Assembly (NCBI GenBank): GCA_038210595.1
Contig: JBBQWN010000008.1
Coordinates: forward strand, 1 to 64,000
Length of the DNA stretch: 64,000 nt
Reading direction: 5' to 3'
DNA from: Glacieibacterium sp038210595
GTDB taxonomy: Bacteria > Pseudomonadota > Alphaproteobacteria > Sphingomonadales > Sphingomonadaceae
Part shown: positions 53,391 to 61,034 of the stretch, one piece after another
Position numbering within the stretch: position 1 is the first letter of the stretch
Layout: each line of letters starts with the position of its first letter
The notes under the pieces: generated by a model
What the model was told of the DNA's origin: nothing
What the model saw: the letters and a program-made list of their open reading frames with translations, nothing else
Database searches by the model: none
Translations under genes and position numbers: made by a program

Positions 53391-55961
53391 ATGCTCGATG
53401 CCCAGACCACGCCGCAGGTGCCGCACATCGTCCGCCTTGCCGATTATGCCGTGCCCGACTGGCTGGTGCCGGAGGTGGCGCTCGACTTCGACCTCGATCC
53501 CGGCCGCACCATCGTCCGGGCCCGGCTGACGGTGGTGCGCAACGGCGACCACGCGCGGCCGCTGGTGCTCGACGGCGAGGCGCTGGAGCTGCTGGCGCTG
53601 CGCGTCGACGGTGCCGCGCGCAGCGAGCGGCCGGCGGGCGCGACGCTGACGCTGGCCATCGCCGGCGACAGCGCCGTCGTCGAGACCGAGGTCGCGGTCA
53701 ACCCCGCCGCCAACACCCAGCTGATGGGGCTCTATGCGTCGGGCGGCAAGCTCTGCACCCAGTGCGAGGCGGAGGGGTTCCGGCGCATCACCTTCTTCCC
53801 CGACCGGCCCGACGTGCTGTCGGTCTATACCGTGCACCTGACCGCCGATGCGGCGCGCTACCCGGTGCTGCTCGCCAACGGCAACCCCGGCGCAACTGGC
53901 GTCGAGGGCGACCGGCACTGGGCGGAATGGCACGATCCCTGGCCCAAGCCCTGCTACCTGTTCGCCGCGGTGGCAGGCGACCTGCAGCCCTTCCGCGACC
54001 ACTTCACGACGATGTCGGGCCGCCCCGTCGACCTCGCCATCTGGGTCGCCGCAGCCGATCTCCCGCGCTGCGCCCACGCCATGGCCGCCCTAAAGACTTC
54101 AATGGCTTGGGATGAAACCAACTACGGCCGCGAATACGATCTTGATGTATTCAATATCGTTGCCGTCGACGATTTCAACTTCGGCGCCATGGAAAACAAG
54201 GGCCTCAACATCTTCAACTCGAAGTACATCCTCGCCGATGCTGAAACCGCGACCGACGCCGACTTCGACGCCGTGGCGGCAGTCGTGGCGCACGAGTATT
54301 TTCATAACTGGACCGGTGACCGCGTTACCTGCCGCGACTGGTTCCAGCTCTCGCTAAAGGAAGGCCTGACAGTCTTCCGCGACCAGCAATTCTCAGCCGA
54401 CCAGGGCAGTCGTGCAGTTCGCCGTATCGACGATGTGCGTAGCCTGCGTGCCGTACAATTTCCGGAGGACGCCGGGCCGCTGGCCCATCCGATCCGCCCG
54501 GGCGAGTATATGGAAATCGGCAATTTCTATACCGCGACGGTTTACAACAAGGGTGCCGAGGTCATCCGGATGCTGCACACGCTGCTCGGGCCGGCTAAAT
54601 TCCGTGCCGGCAGCGACCTGTATTTCGACCGCCACGACGGCCAGGCGGTGACGTGCGAGGATTTCGTCCGCGCGATGGAGGACGCCAGCGGCCACGATCT
54701 GGCGCAGTTCCGCCACTGGTACGAGCAGGCCGGCACGCCGCGCGTCGCGGCGACGCTCAGCCACGATGCCGCCGCCGCGACGGCGACGCTGCGCCTCGAA
54801 CAATCGACGCCGCCGACGCCGGGCCAGCCCGACAAGCCGCCGCTGCACCTGCCGCTGCGGACCGCGCTGTTCGATGCCGCCACCGGCGCACGGCTGGGCG
54901 ACGAGCGGCTGATCGAGCTGACGGGTGCAAGCCTCGAAGTGGTGTTCGCCGACGTTCCCGCGCCGCCGCTGCTGTCGCTCAACCGCGGCTTCTCGGCCCC
55001 GGTGATCCTGACCGCGCCGGTGTCGCGGGCCGAGCGCGCCATGCTGTCGGCGCACGACGATGATCCGTTCGCGCGCTATGAGGCGTTGCATCAGCTGGCC
55101 CTCGACGTGCTGTCGAACGACGGGCCAGCCGACGACCTCGTCGATGCGCTGGGCGCGACGCTGGCCTCCGGCCTCGATGCGGCGTTTGTCGCCGAGGCCG
55201 TTCTATTGCCGTCGGAAGCCTATATCGGCGACTATGCGGCGTCGGTCGACGTCGAAGCGATCCATCGCCGTCGTGACGCGGCGCGCGGTCATGCGGCGAC
55301 CGCGCTCCATGACCAATGGTGGGCAGCGTACCGCGACAACGCCGCAAACCGTTACGAAATGACCCCGGAGGCGAAGGGGCGCCGCCGGCTCCGCAACGTC
55401 GCATTGGGCTATCTCATGGCAACCGGCGCGCCCGAGGCGGTCGCGGCGGCCTGGGCGCAGTTTGAGGGCGCTGATAATATGACCGACCGGTTGGCAGCGC
55501 TTGGGGTGCTTGCCAATGCCGACGCGCCGGAGCGGGAGGCCGCGTTGGCCGCGTTTTACGCACGCTATGCAGACGATGCCTCGTCCATCGACAAATGGTT
55601 CACGGTGCAGGCGCTATCCACCCGCGACGATGCGCTGGCAACTGTAGTGGCGTTGTCCAGCCACGCGGATTTTGCCGCCGCTAATCCCAACCGGCTGCGG
55701 TCGCTGGTCGGCGCGTTCGGATCCAACCAGTTGCGTTTCCACGATGCGTCCGGGGCCGGTTACCGTTTCCTTGCCGATCAGGTGCTGGCGACGGACGGCG
55801 TGAATCCCAGCAGTGCGGCCCGGCTGGTCACCCCGCTTGGCCGCTGGCGGCGGTTTGATGCCGACCGCGCGGCGCTGATGCGGGCTGAACTGGCGCGTAT
55901 CCTCGACATACCGCGCTTGTCGAAGGACGTCTTCGAGATGGTGAGCAAAAGCCTTGGCTAG
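53391..55961 (+). CDS. pepN: Aminopeptidase N
   Basis: A cytosolic M1 zinc aminopeptidase that finishes peptide degradation. The 856-residue protein has the substrate-binding GAMEN at 265-269, zinc ligands His301 and His305 in HEYFHNWTG, and Glu324 in SLKEGLT. These positions run four residues ahead of those in Escherichia coli PepN, so the protein aligns along its length. The C-terminal DUF3458 helical region is complete. The middle part (about 54100-54560) uses fewer GC-ending codons than the start. The stop shares CTAG with the convergent lipoprotein gene. Confidence 0.96.
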   Translation: MLDAQTTPQVPHIVRLADYAVPDWLVPEVALDFDLDPGRTIVRARLTVVRNGDHARPLVLDGEALELLALRVDGAARSERPAGATLTLAIAGDSAVVETEVAVNPAANTQLMGLYASGGKLCTQCEAEGFRRITFFPDRPDVLSVYTVHLTADAARYPVLLANGNPGATGVEGDRHWAEWHDPWPKPCYLFAAVAGDLQPFRDHFTTMSGRPVDLAIWVAAADLPRCAHAMAALKTSMAWDETNYGREYDLDVFNIVAVDDFNFGAMENKGLNIFNSKYILADAETATDADFDAVAAVVAHEYFHNWTGDRVTCRDWFQLSLKEGLTVFRDQQFSADQGSRAVRRIDDVRSLRAVQFPEDAGPLAHPIRPGEYMEIGNFYTATVYNKGAEVIRMLHTLLGPAKFRAGSDLYFDRHDGQAVTCEDFVRAMEDASGHDLAQFRHWYEQAGTPRVAATLSHDAAAATATLRLEQSTPPTPGQPDKPPLHLPLRTALFDAATGARLGDERLIELTGASLEVVFADVPAPPLLSLNRGFSAPVILTAPVSRAERAMLSAHDDDPFARYEALHQLALDVLSNDGPADDLVDALGATLASGLDAAFVAEAVLLPSEAYIGDYAASVDVEAIHRRRDAARGHAATALHDQWWAAYRDNAANRYEMTPEAKGRRRLRNVALGYLMATGAPEAVAAAWAQFEGADNMTDRLAALGVLANADAPEREAALAAFYARYADDASSIDKWFTVQALSTRDDALATVVALSSHADFAAANPNRLRSLVGAFGSNQLRFHDASGAGYRFLADQVLATDGVNPSSAARLVTPLGRWRRFDADRAALMRAELARILDIPRLSKDVFEMVSKSLG

Positions 55962-56554
55962 CGCGTTACCCAGTCCGCGACTTCGGCGGCAGCGGCATTG
56001 GCGGCAGTATTGAGGGCCACCGCGACTTGGCCCGGGTCCTGGCCCGACACCGCCACGCTCTGGTCGAAGCGCCTGAGGCCGATCGTCTTGCCTCCGTCGC
56101 CGGTGAGCAGCGCATCGTAGCGGAGGATGACCTTAAGTGCTGCCGGCTCGCGTGCGTCGAGGCCGAACTCGATAAGCTGACCGACCAGTTTGCGGGTCGC
56201 TCCAACGGCCGCAGTACGTGGTCCCAGCACGGCGACCCCGCGCGACGATATCGTGTCGGCGAGCACGCGGGCAAACTGCTTGTTGGGCTGTTCGGCCCAC
56301 GTTGCGCCGGTCAGATAGGCGATCTCTGTGTCTCTGGTCGTCACCGGCAGGCGCAGCGTCTGCAGCGGGCCCGGCACCGTCGGCACGACAACGCTGAATG
56401 TACGATCCTTGTCGATGGTACGGCTGCGGTCGAGCGGCGGTGCTGAGGCCCGCAACATCAGCAGCGCGGTCGGGGGCTTGTCGTTACCGCCGATTTGCAC
56501 CAGCGGACCGCAGCTGGCGACGAGCAATCCGGCGAGCGCAGCCAACCGCTTCAT
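55958..56554 (-). CDS. PqiC-like/ABC-type auxiliary lipoprotein
   Basis: A 198-residue predicted lipoprotein with lipobox LVASC (Cys15). The later part (KQFARVLADTISSRGVAVLG) matches the ABC-type transport auxiliary lipoprotein family, which includes PqiC. Members work with MCE transporters to carry lipids between membranes. ATG 56554 overlaps the mlaD stop by one base (TGATG); an in-frame GTG at 56557 lies just before it. It is the last gene of the Mla-like operon. Confidence 0.85.
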   Translation of the reverse strand: MKRLAALAGLLVASCGPLVQIGGNDKPPTALLMLRASAPPLDRSRTIDKDRTFSVVVPTVPGPLQTLRLPVTTRDTEIAYLTGATWAEQPNKQFARVLADTISSRGVAVLGPRTAAVGATRKLVGQLIEFGLDAREPAALKVILRYDALLTGDGGKTIGLRRFDQSVAVSGQDPGQVAVALNTAANAAAAEVADWVTR

Positions 56555-57513
56555 CACTTTTTGCCCTTCTTGACCGCAGGATATTCCGGCAAGCGGCGGC
56601 CGCCGAGCAGTGCGCCGGCCGGATCCTGATCGAGTTTCTGTGACACTGCACCGAGCGAACTGGTGACCTCACGCAGGTCCTGGATCAGCTGCCCAATCTC
56701 GGGCACCGTCGTCGTCGACAACGCATCGACCCCCGGCTTGGCTGCGGCGATCAGTCCGTCAACCTTCACCAGCGTGCCGTCGGCCCGCTTCACCGTCTTG
56801 TCGAGGTCGGCGATAAGCTTGGGCAGGTCGCCGGTCATCAGGCCGTCGGCATGAGCAAGTGTGACCTTTAATTGGTCCGCTGCCCCCCCTGCCTTACGCA
56901 GTGTCTGTTTGACCTCGACCAGGGTCTCGGCGATCTCCGGGCCGCGGTCGGCAAGCGCCTTCGACAGCCGGTCGACGTTGGCAAGGATATTACCGATCGA
57001 CTCGCGGTTCTTGGGGTTCAGCGTCTTATTGAGACTGGCAGCGAGCGCCGAGATATTGTTGAGCAGCTCCGGCGCGCTGGCGAGCAACTGCCCGAGCGCA
57101 CCGCGGCGAGACGGGATCACCGGCCTGCCCCATTTACCGTTTTCGATGATCGGCGGTTGCCCGCCCATAGTACCGGTGACGGAAATCTGGTTGACACCGG
57201 TAAAGCCAACGCCCTCCAGGCCGGCGGTTGTGCCCTTCAAGATTGGCGTATCGGGATCGATGGCAATCCGGACGCGGACAAGCTGCGGAGATTCCGGCAC
57301 CAAGGCGATCTTCTGCACCTGACCGACCGGCACGCCGTTGAACACCACCGCGCTGCCGACCGCGAGGCCGGAGATCGAGGTGTTGAAGACTACGTCGTAT
57401 TCCTTCTTCGTCTCTCCCGAAAAGCGCGCCAGCCATAGCACGGCGGCAAACAGGAGGACGGTGAAGGCCAGCACGACCGAACCGACGAGAACGTAAGAGC
57501 TGCGCGTTTCCAT
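56554..57513 (-). CDS. MlaD-family MCE protein
   Basis: A 319-residue substrate-binding MCE protein with one membrane helix (SSYVLVGSVVLAFTVLLFAA, residues 6-25) and an MCE domain (about 42-115; VVFNGVPVGQVQKIALVPE). Its long helical C terminus (NRESIGNILANVDRLSKALA, GEIAETL-like repeats) resembles the tunnel-forming helices of MCE hexamers. With MlaE and MlaF it moves lipids across the periplasm. ATG 57513 starts two bases after the mlaF stop. Confidence 0.9.
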   Translation of the reverse strand: METRSSYVLVGSVVLAFTVLLFAAVLWLARFSGETKKEYDVVFNTSISGLAVGSAVVFNGVPVGQVQKIALVPESPQLVRVRIAIDPDTPILKGTTAGLEGVGFTGVNQISVTGTMGGQPPIIENGKWGRPVIPSRRGALGQLLASAPELLNNISALAASLNKTLNPKNRESIGNILANVDRLSKALADRGPEIAETLVEVKQTLRKAGGAADQLKVTLAHADGLMTGDLPKLIADLDKTVKRADGTLVKVDGLIAAAKPGVDALSTTTVPEIGQLIQDLREVTSSLGAVSQKLDQDPAGALLGGRRLPEYPAVKKGKK

Positions 57514-57515
57514 GC

Positions 57516-58364
57516 TCAGACGGACTCCTTGACGGGGGTCACGCCGGCTGTCGCGGCCCGCCCCCGTGGCCCGCGAAAATATTCCTGCACCCAAGGGTGA
57601 TCGAAATCCATCAATTCTGCAATCGTACCTACCTTGAGCACATGCCCGTCGGCCAGCACCGCGACCCGGTCACAGATCGCATGCAGCGTATCGAGATCGT
57701 GAGTGATCAGGAAAACCGTCAGCCCCAGTGTGTCGCGCAGGTTCTTGATCAACTCGTCAAAGGCAGCGGCCGAAATCGGGTCCAGTCCAGCCGTCGGCTC
57801 GTCGAGGAACAGGATGCGGGGGTCAAGCACCAGTGCCCGGGCGAGGCCGGCGCGTTTGCGCATGCCGCCCGACAACTCGCTGGGATATTTCGGCCCCGCG
57901 ATCGCGGGCAAGCCGACCATAGCGATTTTGTAGCCGGCAATCTCGGCCAGGAACGAGGGCTCAAACTTGAAAAATTCGCGCAGAGGTACTTCGACGTTCT
58001 CGGTAACCGTCAACGCGCCGAACAACGCGCCGTCCTGAAACAGGACGCCCCAGTGACGCCGCAAATCCTTCGACTGCTCCGCATCGAGTTGGTCCATGCG
58101 CTTGCCGAACACCTCGATCTCGCCGGCGAGCGGAGTTTGTAGGCCGATGATCGAGCGCATCAGGACTGATTTTCCGGTCCCCGAACCGCCAACGATGCCG
58201 ATGATCTCGCCCCGCCGCACCTCGAGATCGAGGTCGTGGTGGATGATCTGGTCACCGAACTTGTTCTCGAGGCCATGGACCTTGATGACGATCTCGCGCT
58301 CCGCATGAGCCGCGTCCTGCGCGGCCTCACGGTCGGACCGTTCGAGCGCGCGCGGCCGCCGCAT
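57516..58364 (-). CDS. MlaF-family lipid transporter ATPase
   Basis: The 282-residue ABC ATPase drives the MlaE permease. Walker A is GGSGTGKS (59-66), the signature is LSGGMRKR (164-171) and Walker B is LFLDEP (185-190), with His in ITHDLD. The residues YPSELSGGM are typical of MCE-system ATPases. An N-terminal extension of about 25 charged residues is longer than usual and suggests the start could be later. The start ATG 58364 overlaps the mlaE stop by one base. Confidence 0.94.
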   Translation of the reverse strand: MRRPRALERSDREAAQDAAHAEREIVIKVHGLENKFGDQIIHHDLDLEVRRGEIIGIVGGSGTGKSVLMRSIIGLQTPLAGEIEVFGKRMDQLDAEQSKDLRRHWGVLFQDGALFGALTVTENVEVPLREFFKFEPSFLAEIAGYKIAMVGLPAIAGPKYPSELSGGMRKRAGLARALVLDPRILFLDEPTAGLDPISAAAFDELIKNLRDTLGLTVFLITHDLDTLHAICDRVAVLADGHVLKVGTIAELMDFDHPWVQEYFRGPRGRAATAGVTPVKESV

Positions 58365-59458
58365 CAGACGAAACCCAGCGCAGTAAAGAACACGGCGAAA
58401 AAGGCATCGAGGACGATGACCAGGAAGATCGATTGAACCACCGCAGCGGTGGTCCGCTGACCGACACTTTCGGCATTGCCGGTGACCTGCATACCCTGAA
58501 AACAGCCAGTAACTGCAATAATGACCCCAAAGATCGGCGCCTTGAACAGCCCGATCCAGAAGTCGGAGAACAGGATCACCTCCTGTAGCCGGGTAACAAA
58601 GGTAACCGGCGGCATGTCCAGCGAAGCCCAGCAGAAAAGGCCACCGCCGAGGATGGCCATCATCGACCCATAAAAGCCGAGCAGGATCATCATCAAGCCC
58701 GTCGCAATAACTCGCGGTAGCACCAGCACCTCGAACGAGCTGAGCCCGATCGTGTGCATAGCATCGATTTCTTCGTTGAGCTTCATCGAGCCGATCTGCG
58801 CCGCGAACGCGGAGCTCGACCGGCCGGCAACCATGATAGCGGTGAGCAAAATACCAAGCTCACGCACCGTCGAACGGCCGATCAGGTTGACCACGAAGAC
58901 TTCCGCCCCAAACTGACGGAGCTGCACCGCGCCCTGCTGCGCCAGCACAATGCCGACGAGAAAGCTGAGCAGCCCGACGATGCCGAGCGCATGGACGCCA
59001 ACCACATCCATCTGGTGGACGACCGAATTTAGCCTGAGCGAGCGTCGCTCGAAAATTGTCTGGAACAGCACGACCATCGTCTTGCCGAGGAAGGCGAGGA
59101 AGTTGCCCAGCACATGGAGCTGGCTGACGACGGCGTGACCTGTCATTTCCAGGCGGTGAACGAAAACGCTGCCTCTGAAAGGGTGGCGTTCAACCGGTTG
59201 ATCAGACTTGCCAACACTATCGATCAGTCGGCTCGCCTCGCTGGACGCACCAGTGACCTTGGCACCGCCATCCCTTATCAAGCGGTGGATCAGCCACGCG
59301 CCGACCGTGTCAATCCGCTCGACGCCGCTCATATCAATGGTCTTGACGCTGCCGTTCAGGGCCCGCAGTTGCGGCTCGAGTTCGCCGATATGTGCGACCG
59401 TCCAGCGCCCGCCAAGCGCAAGCGTGCCGCCGCTATCGGTGAATGTTGCCCCCGTCAC
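58364..59458 (-). CDS. MlaE-family permease with N-terminal STAS domain
   Basis: The inner-membrane permease of a lipid ABC transporter. Residues 5-90 form a STAS domain (VKTIDMSGVERIDTVGAWLI), the role MlaB plays as a separate protein in Escherichia coli. The permease follows with MVAGRSSSAFAAQIGSMKLNEEIDAM, the conserved MlaE loop, and closes with QRTTAAVVQSIFLVIVLDA. I place the start at GTG 59458; an in-frame TTG at 59500 would add 14 residues of unconvincing sequence. Gene order mlaE-mlaF-mlaD-lipoprotein is a complete inner-membrane module, lacking MlaC and MlaA here. Confidence 0.9.
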   Translation of the reverse strand: MTGATFTDSGGTLALGGRWTVAHIGELEPQLRALNGSVKTIDMSGVERIDTVGAWLIHRLIRDGGAKVTGASSEASRLIDSVGKSDQPVERHPFRGSVFVHRLEMTGHAVVSQLHVLGNFLAFLGKTMVVLFQTIFERRSLRLNSVVHQMDVVGVHALGIVGLLSFLVGIVLAQQGAVQLRQFGAEVFVVNLIGRSTVRELGILLTAIMVAGRSSSAFAAQIGSMKLNEEIDAMHTIGLSSFEVLVLPRVIATGLMMILLGFYGSMMAILGGGLFCWASLDMPPVTFVTRLQEVILFSDFWIGLFKAPIFGVIIAVTGCFQGMQVTGNAESVGQRTTAAVVQSIFLVIVLDAFFAVFFTALGFV

Positions 59459-59516
59459 GCCGCAGTCGTGCCGCAAGCACGACGACTCGGCAAGCCGCAA
59501 ACGTCAACGTGCTCCA

Positions 59517-60257
59517 TCAGTTGAGGATGTCGTGGAACGACAACTGCCCGTCGTAGAGTGCGCGCACGACCAGCTCGGTCCGGCTGGACACGTTATAGCG
59601 CCGCTTCGCGTTCTCGAGATATTTGTGGACCGTAGCGGGCGACAATCCCAGCAATTGTCCTGTTACCCAGTTCGATTTGCCCTTGGCGGCAAGCACGACG
59701 CAGTCGAGCTGGCGCTGAGTCAGCTTCGGCACGCCCTCGTCTTCGGCGCGATTGACCACCAGCCGACGCGCCGCCTCGAATGCGAAGCAAGCCAGATACT
59801 GGACGGCAGGAAGCGACTTGGCCGGTAGCTCGCGACCGTGCGACGTCACGAAACTGCACAGCCCCGACGCCTCACCGGGCACATGGATGGGAATAGTGTA
59901 GCCGTGCGCCAACCCCTGCTTGCCGGCTCTTTCCATATAGGCGCGGTGCTGCCGGGTCATGGTGATAAGCTGCGGCAGATCGCTCCACGCGAACGGAGCT
60001 ACCGAGCGCTCACAGGCCGCAAGCACGGGATCGTGAACATAGTAATCTTCGCTGGCGAGAAGCTCCTGCCACTCGATGGGAAAATCCGACAACTGTACGG
60101 GGGAGGCGGACAACCGCGCCGAAACGCGCTGAATCATGCCGAAATGGTCGAAATCGAAGCGCCGCGTCGCGTCCGAAAGGACCGCGGTAATCGCGGGCAG
60201 GTCGACGGCATCGCGCACGGTGCGCACGAATTGCTGAAGGTCACCGAACTGCGTCAA
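59517..60257 (-). CDS. LuxR-family regulator, orphan (solo)
   Basis: The 246-residue protein has an autoinducer-binding domain (1-165) and a LuxR helix-turn-helix (from LTQRQLDCVVLAAKG to ENAKRRYNVSSRTELVVRAL). Of the six residues conserved in acyl-homoserine-lactone receptors, Trp63, Asp76, Pro77, Trp91 and Gly119 are present at the right spacing, but the Tyr is Leu67. In the DNA-binding half the usual Glu after TxR is Gln. No luxI is found in the window. Translation starts at TTG 60257, with GCAGG a few bases upstream. It is divergent from msrA. Confidence 0.88.
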   Translation of the reverse strand: MTQFGDLQQFVRTVRDAVDLPAITAVLSDATRRFDFDHFGMIQRVSARLSASPVQLSDFPIEWQELLASEDYYVHDPVLAACERSVAPFAWSDLPQLITMTRQHRAYMERAGKQGLAHGYTIPIHVPGEASGLCSFVTSHGRELPAKSLPAVQYLACFAFEAARRLVVNRAEDEGVPKLTQRQLDCVVLAAKGKSNWVTGQLLGLSPATVHKYLENAKRRYNVSSRTELVVRALYDGQLSFHDILN

Positions 60258-60370
60258 TTACCTGCCCCTGCGGGTTTGCCTGCCCGCCATTGTGCAACCA
60301 GCCAAGCCCGGTCTTCCCAGCCGATCACGAGCGACTACATACGTTAAAAGGACAAGAGGAGCGAGATAGT

Positions 60371-60910
60371 ATGGCTATGGAAACGGCAACTTTGGCGGGC
60401 GGCTGCTTCTGGTGCACCGAGGCGGTGTTCGCTGAGCTAAAGGGCGTCGAGACGGTCGAGTCCGGCTATATCGGCGGACGGATGGTCGACCCCGACTATA
60501 AATCGATATGCAGCGGGACGACTGGTCACGCAGAGGCGATCCGGATCCGCTTCGATCCCGCAGTTATCGACTACGCCGACCTGCTGGACATCTTCTTCCA
60601 CACTCATGATCCGACGACGCTCAACCGCCAAGGCGCCGATACCGGCACCCAGTATCGTTCGGCAATCTTTCCGCATAACCGCGAGCAGGAAGCCGAGGCC
60701 AAAGCGGCGATTGCTCGCAATCAGGCGGATTGGGACGCGCCGATCGTCACGACGATCGAGCCCGAAGCGCCGTGGTACAAGGCAGAGGCGTATCATCAGG
60801 ATTATTACAAGAACAACGGCAGTTCGAACGGCTATTGTGCGGTGGTGGTCGGGCCCAAGCTGGCGAAGTTCCGCAAGGGGTATGCGGCGCGGCTTAAAAC
60901 GGCGGCCTGA
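60371..60910 (+). CDS. msrA: Peptide methionine sulfoxide reductase MsrA
   Basis: MsrA reduces methionine-S-sulfoxide in proteins. The 179-residue protein has the catalytic Cys12 in GGCFWCTEAVF; Cys15 may resolve the sulfenic acid. The segment YIGGRMVDPDYKSICSGTTG and the later TLNRQGADTGTQYRSAIF are standard. Another Cys lies near the end (SNGYCAVVV). A GAGGAG stretch precedes the start at 60371. Its promoter lies opposite the LuxR solo. Confidence 0.95.
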   Translation: MAMETATLAGGCFWCTEAVFAELKGVETVESGYIGGRMVDPDYKSICSGTTGHAEAIRIRFDPAVIDYADLLDIFFHTHDPTTLNRQGADTGTQYRSAIFPHNREQEAEAKAAIARNQADWDAPIVTTIEPEAPWYKAEAYHQDYYKNNGSSNGYCAVVVGPKLAKFRKGYAARLKTAA

Positions 60911-60917
60911 TCCCAGA

Positions 60918-60947
60918 TTGTTGCGCCAGCGCTACAGTTGGCGACAA
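60918..60947. promoter_or_regulatory. Imperfect inverted repeat between msrA and the TonB receptor
   Basis: TTGT-CGCCA (60918-60928 with a two-base bulge) and TGGCG-ACAA (60939-60947) form an imperfect dyad around GCGCTACAGT. It is eight bases past the msrA stop and upstream of the receptor gene. It could be an operator for the receptor or a weak terminator of msrA. Confidence 0.35.
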
Positions 60948-61034
60948 ACCTGCCGCAGGCGGGCGCGTTGCGATTGCCACGGCCCGTTTCGGCCCCGATG
61001 ATTCGCTCCGTTGACCGAAAACGGGAGAGACGGC

